Source of the DNA: Caldilineaceae bacterium
Lineage (GTDB): Bacteria > Chloroflexota > Anaerolineae > Caldilineales > Caldilineaceae
Assembly (NCBI GenBank): GCA_015494005.1
Contig: WGCB01000466.1
Span: 1-15,469 of the forward strand
Direction of reading: 5' to 3'
Length of the DNA: 15,469 nucleotides
In this document: positions 7,212 through 14,433 of the stretch, one piece after another
Layout: every line of letters starts with the position of its first letter
How positions within the stretch are numbered: the stretch's first letter is position 1
Notes under the pieces: model-generated
What the model saw: the letters and a program-made list of their open reading frames with translations, nothing else
What the model was told of the DNA's origin: nothing
Database searches by the model: none
Translations under genes and position numbers: made by a program

Positions 7212-8984
7212 ATGGAACCTTTCGATCCACTGCTTGACCAACCCGAGACAATCGACTATCATTCCCTCGCCCCTGACAGCACATTTCTGGTCACCAACGA
7301 CGAAATCCACATCGAAACCGACCGGGACAGCGATCTGCGCGGCCTCTACTGGGCCTGGCACGGTCGCTCCTACGCCCGAAGCATTCGCATCACCATCAGC
7401 GCGCCCCTTCGACCCCAGTTTGAACTAACCGCCACACCCCTGGACGCGCTCTCCCCCGTGGTGCTGCGCCGCTACCCTGGCTACCAAGAGACCATCTACG
7501 GCGCGGAAGGCGTGGTGATCAGCAAACGGCTCTTCGCCCCTTTCCGCACCAGCTATCAATCCGCGGCCCTCTGGCTCCTGGAGCTCCAGACCGAAGGCGA
7601 CCGTCTCCTGCGCATCCAGATCGACATCGACTGGGGCGAGGCCCTGGAACAGCGCATGGTGGACGGCCTGCTGGTGGCCCAGCTCCGTCCGGGGGAGGTC
7701 CAGGGCCCCTTCGACCAGCGCAACGCGGAGAGCACCCGGGTCTTCGGCACCTCCCAGGGGCCGCCGGACCAGGTGCGCTTCCCCGACGCTCGGCACGCCC
7801 AGCTCGTCTACCACGTGCTGGCCATGGGCTACGTGGATCTGCCCCTGATCCTGACCCTGAGCGACGTGGGCGAGCAGCTGGCCTGGAACGGTTTCCTGGC
7901 CCTGCGGGACATCGGCCGGATCTTCCAGGAGAGCACCGAGCACTGGGCGGAGCTCCTGGCCGCGGGGGAGGTGTGGACGCCCTTCCCGCCCTTGAACCGG
8001 GCCGTGCGCCAGGCCAAGATCGCCAGCACACGGCAGCTCTGCCGCCTGCCCACGGGCTGGGCTCCCTTCAGCCGAGCCGTGACCGACGCACCCGGCCTGG
8101 TGAGCAGCCTGGACACCTTCCAGCTGGGCCACAGCCGGGATCTCCTGGCCCACCTGCGGGAGCTGGCCCGGCAGACGCGAGGGCGGCTGCCCCGGCGCAT
8201 CCCCGACCGGCCGGAGGAGCCCATCCCGGACCCGGGTCGAGAGGTGGTCTTCACCAACGGCGCCTACCTCACTGCCCTGGCCCAGCACCTGGATCACCAC
8301 GCCAACGCCCAGCTCCTGGAGGAGCACTACACGGCGGTGGCCCTCTGCGGGGAGGCCCTGGTGAAGCAGGGCTGGCAGGCGGACCAGACACCGGATCCCG
8401 CCTGGCTGGAGGGCTTGGTCCACGCCCTGGCGGCGGCCCAGCGGCTGGCGGAGCGGCACGGCGACAGCGCCAACGCGGCCCGCTGGGAGAGCGAGGCCCA
8501 GGAGCACCGGCGGCGCCTGGCTGACCTGGCCCCGGACGCCTCGGCTGGGCAGGGCCCGGACCCGTCCCAGGAGGAGGCCTGGCTGGCGGCCCTGGCCCAT
8601 CGCCTGCCGGAGACGGGGGAGCTGGCCCCGGGCGTCCTGGCCGATGCCTGGGCCGTCTGGCGAGGCTGCGGCCTCCGCTGGCAGGGGGAGCGCCTGGCCG
8701 TGGAGCCGGGCTGGCCCCGTCCCTGGGCCTGGTGGGCCCTGCTGGACCTGCCCACGGACCAGGGTCCCCTGAGCCTCCTCTGGGACGGGGAGACCCTGCA
8801 CAGCACCCAGCCCGTGGCCTTCTCCGGGCCGACCCAGCTCCACGCGGCGATCCGAGCCCTGGGGCGGGAGGAGGGCTTCGACCTCCACTTCGAGCTCCTG
8901 CCCCCGTCCGGGGAGGCGGGAGACGGCGAGGAGGCGTCCCAGTTCTTCCGCCCTGGTTTCGAGCACGCCCCCGGAACTGCGTGA
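7212..8984 (+). CDS. Six-hairpin glycosidase-like protein, function unknown
   Basis: The product has 590 residues and no signal peptide, so it is probably cytoplasmic. The start at 7212 is 30 bases after the ATPase gene and has a purine-rich AGGGAGGGG ribosome region at 7195-7203. Residues 1 to about 260 look beta-rich, with GLYWAWHGRSYARSIRITIS, VVLRRYPGYQETIYGAEGVVISKRLFAP and RIQIDIDWGEALEQRMVDG. This resembles the N-terminal beta-sandwich of amylo-alpha-glucosidase-like proteins. The rest is rich in helix-forming Ala/Leu/Glu pairs (FTNGAYLTALAQHL, LEGLVHALAAAQRLAERHG) and ends with a short beta part (GERLAVEPGWPRP...LLWDGETLHSTQPV) like the tail domain of such enzymes. I could not identify a convincing pair of catalytic acids, so it may be a non-enzymatic or very divergent member. 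The first 350 bases use noticeably more A/T than the rest. It lies between two importers and could belong to either transcript. Confidence 0.55.
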   Translation: MEPFDPLLDQPETIDYHSLAPDSTFLVTNDEIHIETDRDSDLRGLYWAWHGRSYARSIRITISAPLRPQFELTATPLDALSPVVLRRYPGYQETIYGAEGVVISKRLFAPFRTSYQSAALWLLELQTEGDRLLRIQIDIDWGEALEQRMVDGLLVAQLRPGEVQGPFDQRNAESTRVFGTSQGPPDQVRFPDARHAQLVYHVLAMGYVDLPLILTLSDVGEQLAWNGFLALRDIGRIFQESTEHWAELLAAGEVWTPFPPLNRAVRQAKIASTRQLCRLPTGWAPFSRAVTDAPGLVSSLDTFQLGHSRDLLAHLRELARQTRGRLPRRIPDRPEEPIPDPGREVVFTNGAYLTALAQHLDHHANAQLLEEHYTAVALCGEALVKQGWQADQTPDPAWLEGLVHALAAAQRLAERHGDSANAARWESEAQEHRRRLADLAPDASAGQGPDPSQEEAWLAALAHRLPETGELAPGVLADAWAVWRGCGLRWQGERLAVEPGWPRPWAWWALLDLPTDQGPLSLLWDGETLHSTQPVAFSGPTQLHAAIRALGREEGFDLHFELLPPSGEAGDGEEASQFFRPGFEHAPGTA

Positions 8985-9050
8985 AACCTCGCCGGGAAGC
9001 CAGAAACTCCCCGGCCGATTGTTGCCCCTTCTGACCTGCAGGAGCGATCC

Positions 9051-9875
9051 GTGACCACAGCCCCATCCTTCGCAACCGTCAGCCAGCTGGCTCCCGGCGA
9101 ACCCCAGCTGGTGGTGGAGAAAATCACCCTGAGCTTCGGCGGGGTCACCGCGCTGGCTGGCGTCTCCCTGGACGTGCGCCAGGGGGAGATCCGGGCGGTG
9201 ATCGGCCCCAATGGCGCGGGGAAAACCAGCCTGCTCAACAGCATCTCCGGCCTCTACCGGCCCCAGCAGGGGCGCATCCTCTTCCACAACGACCAGGAGT
9301 ACAATCTGCTGGAGCGGCGACCGGACCAGATCGCCCGGCTGGGGGTGGCCCGCAGCTTCCAGAACATCGAGCTCTTCCGCCACATGACCGTGCTGGACAA
9401 CCTGATGCTGGGCCGGCACATCCACATGAAGAGCAACGTGCTGGACTGCGGCCTCTACTGGGGGCGGGCCCAGAAGGAGGAGGTGCGCCACCGTCAGGTG
9501 GTGGAGGAGATCATCGACTTCCTGGAGATCGAGGCCATCCGCAAGAAGCCGGTGGGCACCCTCTCCTACGGCCTGCAGAAGCGGGTGGAGCTGGGCCGGG
9601 CCCTGGCCCTGGAGCCGGCCATCCTGCTCCTGGACGAGCCCATGGCCGGGATGAACGTGGAGGAGAAGGAGGACATGGCCCGCTTCATCCTGGACATCAA
9701 CGAGGAGCGGGGGGTCACCATCGTGCTCATCGAGCACGACATGGGCGTGGTCATGGACATCTCGGACCGCATCGCGGTGCTGGATTTCGGGCGCAAGATC
9801 GGGGACGGCACGCCAGACGAGGTGCGGGCCAACCCGGAGGTGATCAAGGCATACCTGGGCGAGGATCATGGCTGA
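9051..9875 (+). CDS. livG: Branched-chain amino acid-type ABC transporter ATP-binding protein (LivG-like)
   Basis: One of the two ATPases expected for a Liv/HAAT-type importer. It has 274 residues, about 15-20 longer than usual because of a polar N-terminal extension before LVVEKITLSFGG. GTG 9051 is fixed by CAGGAGCG just upstream. Walker A GPNGAGKT is at 52-59, the Q-loop is in ARSFQNIELFRHMTVLDNLMLGRH, the signature is LSYGLQKRVELGRAL, Walker B is ILLLDEPMAGMN and the switch histidine is in IVLIEHDMGVVM. The YG in place of GG in the signature is common in LivG proteins. Its last eight bases overlap the start of the acyl-CoA synthetase gene, so the two are translationally coupled. The gene name reflects family position only; the substrate need not be an amino acid. 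Confidence 0.9.
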   Translation: MTTAPSFATVSQLAPGEPQLVVEKITLSFGGVTALAGVSLDVRQGEIRAVIGPNGAGKTSLLNSISGLYRPQQGRILFHNDQEYNLLERRPDQIARLGVARSFQNIELFRHMTVLDNLMLGRHIHMKSNVLDCGLYWGRAQKEEVRHRQVVEEIIDFLEIEAIRKKPVGTLSYGLQKRVELGRALALEPAILLLDEPMAGMNVEEKEDMARFILDINEERGVTIVLIEHDMGVVMDISDRIAVLDFGRKIGDGTPDEVRANPEVIKAYLGEDHG

Positions 9876-11799
9876 GACCTTCCCTCAACTGCTGGTGGAG
9901 AACGCGGACAAATTCGGGGATCGGGTGGCCCTGCGGGAGAAGGAGTTCGGCATCTGGCAGGAGGTCACCTGGGCCCAGTACCTGGAGCACGTCCGCCACT
10001 TCTGCCAGGGGCTGGTCCACCTGGGCTTGACCCCGGAGGACACGGTGGCCATCGTCGGCGACAACCGGCCCGAGTGGGTCTACGCGGAGCTGGCCGCCCA
10101 GTCCGCGGGGGCCCGGTCCGTGGGCATCTACCAGGACGCGGTGGCCGAGGAGGTGCTCTACATCCTGGAGCACGCGGACGTCCGCTTCGTGGTGGTGGAG
10201 GACCAGGAGCAGGTGGACAAGATCCTGGAGATCTGGGACCGGCTGGAGCGGGTGCAGAAGGTCATCTACTACGACCCCAAGGGGCTGCGCAGCTACGACC
10301 ACCCGGCCCTCATGCACTTCCCGGACGTGGAGGCCCTGGGCCGGGAGTTCGAGCAGGCGCACCCGGGCTGGTTCCAGGAGGCCGTGGCCCGGGGCAAAGC
10401 CAGCGACCTGGCCATCCTCAGCACCACCTCGGGCACCACGGGCAAGCCCAAGCTGGCCATGCTCACCCACAGCAACCTGATCAGCATGGCCCGCAGCCTC
10501 ATGGAAGTGGACCCCATGCAGCCCACGGACGACTTCGTCAGCTTCCTGCCCCTGGCCTGGATCGGCGAGCAGATGATGTCCGTCTCCTGTGGCCTGCTGG
10601 TGGGCTTCACCGTGAACTTCCCCGAGGAGCCGGAGACGGTCCAGGAGAACATCCGGGAGATCGGGCCCCAGACCATGTTCTCCCCGCCCCGCATCTGGGA
10701 GAGCCTGGTCTCCCAGGTCCAGGTGAAGATGGAGGACAGCTCCTGGCTCAAGCGCAAGCTCTTCGACTGGGCCCTGCCCATCGGCTACCGCATGGCGGAC
10801 GTGCGCTTCCGCAAGGAGACGCCCTCCCAGGCCCTCAAACTGAGCTACTGGCTGGCGGACTGGGTGATCTTCCAGATGATCAAGGACCACCTGGGCCTGC
10901 GCCGCATCCGGCGCTGCTACACCGGTGGGGCCGCCCTGGGGCCGGACGTCTTCCGCTTCTTCCATGCCCTGGGGGTGAACCTGAAGCAGATCTACGGGCA
11001 GACGGAGGTGAGCGGCATCTCCGTGGTCCACCGGGACGGGGACATCAAGTTCCAGACCGTGGGCAAGCCCCTGCCGGGCACGGAGATCCGCATCGCGGAG
11101 AACGGGGAGATCCTGACCCGGAGCCCGGCCGTCTTCGTGGGCTACTACAAGAACCCGGAAGCCACCGAGGAGACCCTGGTGGAGGGCTGGCTCCACTCCG
11201 GGGATGCCGGCTACTTCGACGAGGACGGTCACCTGGTGGTCATCGACCGGGCCAAGGATGTGATGGTCCTGCACGATGGCACCAAGTTCAGCCCCCAGTT
11301 CATCGAGAACAAGCTCAAGTTCAGCCCCTACATCAAGGAGGCGGTGGTCTTCGGCGGGGATTGGCCCTACGTCACCGCCATGATCAACATCGACATGGCC
11401 AACGTGGGCAAGTGGGCGGAGAACCATCAGCTGGCCTACACCACCTACACGGACCTGGCCCAGAAGCCCGAGGTTTACCGGCTGGTCCGGGAGGACGTGG
11501 AGCGGGCCAACGCGGACCTGCCCCCGGCCGCTCGCATCCGCCGCTTCCTCCTGCTCCACAAGGAGCTGGACGCGGACGATGCGGAGCTCACCCGCACCCG
11601 CAAGGTGCGCCGCCGCTTTGTGGCCGAGCGCTACGCGGAGATCATCCAGGCCCTCTACGGGGAGGCGGATCACCTGGACGTGGAGACCACCATCACCTAC
11701 CAGGACGGCAGCCAGGCCACCATCCAGACCCGGCTGCGCATCGAGGAAGTTGTTTCAGACCGGGAGACAAGGAGACAGGGAGACAAGGTGGCGGGATGA
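9868..11799 (+). CDS. AMP-forming long-chain-type acyl-CoA synthetase
   Basis: This enzyme activates a carboxylic acid with ATP to an acyl-adenylate and then to the CoA thioester, in the cytoplasm. It has 643 residues, normal for the FadD15/long-chain group. The ATP loop is TTSGTTGKPK (186-195), the adenylate motif is YGQTE (376-380), and the hinge region is GWLHSGDAGYFDEDGHLVVIDRAKD (440 onward). The C-terminal domain ends with LTRTRKVRRRF, whose K579 is in the place of the catalytic lysine. The start overlaps livG by 8 bases, and the transporter permeases follow, so the job is probably capture of an imported acid. Family-like sequence stops around LRIEEVV; the last residues, SDRETRRQGDKVAG, are encoded largely by an octamer repeat array that also supplies the stop codon. 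Fatty, aromatic or other carboxylic acid substrates are all possible. Confidence 0.92.
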   Translation: MAETFPQLLVENADKFGDRVALREKEFGIWQEVTWAQYLEHVRHFCQGLVHLGLTPEDTVAIVGDNRPEWVYAELAAQSAGARSVGIYQDAVAEEVLYILEHADVRFVVVEDQEQVDKILEIWDRLERVQKVIYYDPKGLRSYDHPALMHFPDVEALGREFEQAHPGWFQEAVARGKASDLAILSTTSGTTGKPKLAMLTHSNLISMARSLMEVDPMQPTDDFVSFLPLAWIGEQMMSVSCGLLVGFTVNFPEEPETVQENIREIGPQTMFSPPRIWESLVSQVQVKMEDSSWLKRKLFDWALPIGYRMADVRFRKETPSQALKLSYWLADWVIFQMIKDHLGLRRIRRCYTGGAALGPDVFRFFHALGVNLKQIYGQTEVSGISVVHRDGDIKFQTVGKPLPGTEIRIAENGEILTRSPAVFVGYYKNPEATEETLVEGWLHSGDAGYFDEDGHLVVIDRAKDVMVLHDGTKFSPQFIENKLKFSPYIKEAVVFGGDWPYVTAMINIDMANVGKWAENHQLAYTTYTDLAQKPEVYRLVREDVERANADLPPAARIRRFLLLHKELDADDAELTRTRKVRRRFVAERYAEIIQALYGEADHLDVETTITYQDGSQATIQTRLRIEEVVSDRETRRQGDKVAG

Positions 11800-11825
11800 G
11801 CGGGTGACAGGATGACAAGATGAAT
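11762..11825 (+). repeat. Left octamer array (eight 8-base units, RGGNGACA type)
   Basis: Exact 8-base spacing from 11762: GGGAGACA, AGGAGACA, GGGAGACA, AGGTGGCG, GGATGAGC, GGGTGACA, GGATGACA, AGATGAAT. It holds the synthetase stop codon (11797-11799) and the ATG of the following small gene (11820-11822). Its right half is repeated in reverse orientation downstream of that gene. Confidence 0.9.
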
Positions 11826-12281
11826 GAGAAAGGCGAGATGGGGAACAGTTCGGATTTTTTCGGGTACGAGTTTCTGCGGGAGGAGAAAGCGAGCTATCGG
11901 GCAGGGCGGATCCGCAACCACACGGATCTGGAGGTCTATCGTCGGGCCTTTAACGCAGCCATGCAGGTGTTTGAGCTGAGCAAGGCCTTTCCCGCAGAAG
12001 AGCGGTTCTCTTTGACCGATCAGGTCCGCCGATCTTCTCGCTCGGTTGCCGCTAACATCGCCGAGGCCTGGCGCAAACGGCGCTATGAGAAGGTGTTTGT
12101 GAACAAACTATCCGACGCGGAAGCCGAAATCGCGGAGACCCAGGTCTGGCTCCAATTTGCGGTGAGCAGTGAGTACGTCCCACCGGAGAGTGTGCGCGAG
12201 CTCTACCAGGAATACAACGCCCTGCTAGGCACACTTGTGGGCATGATCCGCCATTCTGACACCTGGATCCTGGACCGCTGA
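11820..12281 (+). CDS. Four-helix bundle protein of the S23/23S-rRNA-intervening-sequence type
   Basis: The core from about residue 31 reads IRNHTDLEVY, then LTDQVRRSSRSVAANIAEAWRKRRY (65-89), then LSDAEAEIAETQVWLQFA, the pattern of the TIGR02436 four-helix-bundle family. Members are encoded in intervening sequences of some 23S rRNA genes and also, as here, as scattered free genes; Avd proteins of diversity-generating retroelements share the fold. Basic patches suggest nucleic-acid binding, but the cellular role is not established. At 153 residues it is about 30 longer than the usual 115-125, owing to an N-terminal stretch (MNEKGEMGNSSDFFGYEF...) unlike the family. ATG 11820 lies inside the left repeat array; ATG 11838 is the alternative and AAAGG precedes it closely. 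No in-frame ATG lies nearer the core. Codons such as TTT, AGT and AAA set it apart from the GC-biased neighbours. Confidence 0.88.
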   Translation: MNEKGEMGNSSDFFGYEFLREEKASYRAGRIRNHTDLEVYRRAFNAAMQVFELSKAFPAEERFSLTDQVRRSSRSVAANIAEAWRKRRYEKVFVNKLSDAEAEIAETQVWLQFAVSSEYVPPESVRELYQEYNALLGTLVGMIRHSDTWILDR

Positions 12282-12294
12282 ACCAAGCGCCCCG

Positions 12295-12334
12295 AGGATC
12301 ATCCTGTCACCCGGCCATCTTGTCACCCTGTCAT
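12295..12334 (-). repeat. Right octamer array, inverted relative to the left one
   Basis: On the + strand the units from 12303 are CCTGTCAC, CCGGCCAT, CTTGTCAC and CCTGTCAT, spaced by exactly 8 bases and preceded by a poorer AGGATCAT. They are complements of the left-array units. A T6 run (12334-12339) follows directly. The array begins 13 bases after the small gene's stop codon. Confidence 0.88.
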
Positions 12335-12373
12335 TTTTTCCAGTCGTTACCCGTCCCGTAGCCAGGAGTTGCC

Positions 12374-13246
12374 ATGAACCTATTCCTCCAACTCACCATC
12401 TCGGGCATGACCAACGGCGCGGTCTACGCACTGGTGGCGCTGGGCTTCGTGCTCATCTACAAGTCCAGCGACGTGATCAACTTCGCCCAGGGCGAGCTGC
12501 TCCTGGTGGGGGCCTATCTGGCCTTCTTCTTCGTGGCCCAGCTGGGACTGGCCTGGCCCATCGGCGTGCTTCTGGCCCTGCTGGTGGCCGCGGGCCTGGG
12601 CATCCTCATCGAGCGGCTGGTCCTGGAGCCCCTGATCGGCGAGCCCATCATCTCCGTGATCATGGTGACCATCGGCCTCTCCAGCCTGCTGCGGGCCATC
12701 GTCAACGGCATCTGGACCCCTCGCCCCCGCCTGTTTCCTAGCTTCATCCCCTCCACGGACGTGCACATCCTGGGCGCGGTGGTCAGCGCGGACCGGCTCT
12801 GGGCCATCGCCCTTTCTTTCGCCCTCCTGGCCCTCTTCACCCTCTTCTTCCGCCGCTCCTCCGAGGGCATCGCCATGCGGGCCGTGGCCGACGACCAGCA
12901 GGCAGCGCTGAGCATGGGCATCAGCGTGAAGCGGGTCTTCGCCATCGCCTGGTCCATCGCCGCGGTGACAGCCACCGTGGGCGGGATCATGCTGGCCAAC
13001 ATCATCGGCGTCAGCGGGGACATCAGCCGCATCGGCCTGCGGGTCTTTCCGGTGGTGATCCTGGGTGGGCTGGATTCCATCCCCGGGGCCATCATCGGCG
13101 GCATGGTCATCGGCCTGCTGGAGGCCTGGACCGGCGGCTACGTGGGCCAGGGCTTGAACCAGGTGCTGCCCTTCGTGGTCCTGGTCCTCATCCTCATGGT
13201 CCGGCCCTATGGCCTCTTCGGCCAGGAGATCATCGAACGCGTGTAG
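12374..13246 (+). CDS. livH: Branched-chain amino acid-type ABC transporter permease (LivH-like)
   Basis: The 290-residue membrane subunit is of usual length. The start ATG at 12374 has CAGGAG at 12363-12368. The opening GMTNGAVYALVALGFVLIYKSSDVINFAQGELLLVGAYLAF is the LivH hallmark. Eight or so hydrophobic helices follow, with the coupling loop RAVADDQQAALSMGISVKRVFAIAW and the late motif VILGGLDSIPGAIIGGMVIGLLEAW. It pairs with LivM, which starts 12 bases after its stop. The gap to the small upstream gene holds the right octamer array and a T6 run, so expression of livH may depend on reading through that region. Confidence 0.94.
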   Translation: MNLFLQLTISGMTNGAVYALVALGFVLIYKSSDVINFAQGELLLVGAYLAFFFVAQLGLAWPIGVLLALLVAAGLGILIERLVLEPLIGEPIISVIMVTIGLSSLLRAIVNGIWTPRPRLFPSFIPSTDVHILGAVVSADRLWAIALSFALLALFTLFFRRSSEGIAMRAVADDQQAALSMGISVKRVFAIAWSIAAVTATVGGIMLANIIGVSGDISRIGLRVFPVVILGGLDSIPGAIIGGMVIGLLEAWTGGYVGQGLNQVLPFVVLVLILMVRPYGLFGQEIIERV

Positions 13247-13258
13247 AGGCGAGCCACC

Positions 13259-14311
13259 ATGGAAAGCGGAATCTATCATACCACCTACGAAGCGGACATG
13301 GCCCTGCGCCGCACGCCCATCCAGAAGGTCCGGCTGGCGGCGGTGATCGCCTTCCTGCTCATTTTCCCCTTCTTCGCCAACAGCTACTACCTGACCCTGG
13401 CCAACCAGATCGGCATCGCGGTGGTGGGCGCCCTGGGCCTGAACATCCTGGTGGGCTACACCGGCCAGATCTCCCTGGGGCAGGGAGGATTCCTGGCTGT
13501 GGGGGCCTACACCGCCGGCCTCCTGGCCACTCGCCTGGGCGTCCCCTTCTGGCTGACCATCCCCATCGCCTGCGTGGTCACCGCGGCGGTGGGAGGCGTT
13601 TTCGGCGTGCCTTCCCTGCGGCTGAAGGGGCTCTACCTGGCCATCGCCACCCTGGCCGCCCAGGAGATCATCCAGTGGCTCATCGTCCACTGGGACGCGG
13701 TGACCGGCGGCGTGGAGGCTCTGGTGGTCCCCCACGCCACCCTCTTCGGCTTCAACCTGAACGCGGGGAACAGCGACTTCCACTGGTACTGGATCATCCT
13801 GGCCGCGGCCGCCTTCACCACCATCTTCACCGTGAACCTCTTCCGCTCTCGGGTGGGCCGGGCCTTCGTGGCCATCCGGGACCAGGACATCGCCGCGGAG
13901 GTGATGGGCGTCAACCTCTTCACCTACAAGGTGCTGGCCTTTGCGGTCTCCTCCTTCTTCGTGGGCCTGGCCGGGGCCCTCACCGCCCACTACCGGCTCA
14001 TCGTCACCTGGGAGCGCTTCACCATCGAGACCTCCATCACCTACCTGGCCATGATCATCATCGGCGGCCTGGGCTCTGTCTCCGGCTCCATCTACGGGGC
14101 CATCTTCATCACCCTGCTGCCCGCGCTCCTGAACAGCCTGGGCCGATCCCTGAGCGGCGTGGTGCCGGGGATCGCCGGGCTCATCCCCATGATCCAGCAG
14201 GGGGTCTTCGGCCTGGTCATCATCCTCTTCCTCGTCCTGGAGCCGGAGGGGCTGGCCAAGCTCTGGCGGGACGTGAAGGACTATTTCCGGCTCTGGCCCT
14301 TCTCGTACTGA
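13259..14311 (+). CDS. livM: Branched-chain amino acid-type ABC transporter permease (LivM-like)
   Basis: The 350-residue partner of LivH has an N-terminal polar segment of about 25 residues, then hydrophobic helices. GLNILVGYTGQISLGQGGFLAVGAYTAG at about 60-87 is the LivM signature. PSLRLKGLYLAIATLAAQEII, then the loop FVAIRDQDIAAEVMGVNLFTYKVLAFAVSSFFVGLAGAL, then MIIIGGLGSVSGSIYGAIFITLLP complete the family pattern. The start at 13259 has only a modest GAGGCGAG upstream but is 12 bases from the livH stop, so coupling is likely. The C-terminus ends KLWRDVKDYFRLWPFSY. A 122-base gap with a 15-base tandem repeat follows. Confidence 0.94.
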   Translation: MESGIYHTTYEADMALRRTPIQKVRLAAVIAFLLIFPFFANSYYLTLANQIGIAVVGALGLNILVGYTGQISLGQGGFLAVGAYTAGLLATRLGVPFWLTIPIACVVTAAVGGVFGVPSLRLKGLYLAIATLAAQEIIQWLIVHWDAVTGGVEALVVPHATLFGFNLNAGNSDFHWYWIILAAAAFTTIFTVNLFRSRVGRAFVAIRDQDIAAEVMGVNLFTYKVLAFAVSSFFVGLAGALTAHYRLIVTWERFTIETSITYLAMIIIGGLGSVSGSIYGAIFITLLPALLNSLGRSLSGVVPGIAGLIPMIQQGVFGLVIILFLVLEPEGLAKLWRDVKDYFRLWPFSY

Positions 14312-14369
14312 GCGGAGCCGCCTGGGCGGGGTCCAAAATCGGTTCTCTTTCCTTGTTTGTTCCTGCAGT

Positions 14370-14419
14370 TCTCGCACCAACCATTCATGCATCAGTCTTT
14401 CACGCATCAGCCACTCACG
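14370..14419 (+). repeat. Degenerate 15-base tandem repeat before the binding-protein gene
   Basis: Units start at 14370, 14385, 14400 and 14415 (the last partial). The middle two open TCATGCATCAG and TCACGCATCAG and the last is TCACG. The repeat ends where the strong ribosome site GAGGAGGTGA begins. I saw no convincing terminator or promoter in the rest of the 14312-14433 gap. Confidence 0.65.
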
Positions 14420-14433
14420 AGGAGGTGACACCC

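Larger units (their letters stand above)
11762..12334 (+). mobile_element. Putative inserted cassette: four-helix-bundle gene between inverted octamer arrays
   Basis: The small gene at 11820-12281 lies between a left array of G-strand octamers and a right array of their complements. The best match is a perfect 15-bp inverted repeat, 11801-11815 with 12299-12313. In another register 11805-11822 pairs with 12316-12333 with one mismatch. No transposase, integrase or target-site duplication is visible. The arrangement interrupts an otherwise tight transporter operon, and the gene differs in codon use from its neighbours. Its status as a mobile unit is inference from layout. Confidence 0.5.

Noticed and set aside
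8991..9015. Possible terminator after the glycosidase-like gene (GCCGGG ... CCCGGC)
   Set aside because: Only a 6-bp stem, a 13-base loop and no U run; such pairs are common by chance in this GC-rich sequence.
7425..9869. Very long - strand open frame (814 codons) opposite the glycosidase-like and livG genes
   Set aside because: Composition is rich in His, Gln, Gly and Val with no domain order; it is the mirror of well-supported + strand genes in GC-rich DNA.
11762..12334. CRISPR array or diversity-generating retroelement as an explanation of the repeats
   Set aside because: The units are contiguous 8-mers without spacers, no cas genes are present, and no reverse transcriptase or template/variable repeat pair is present; only the four-helix fold resembles Avd.
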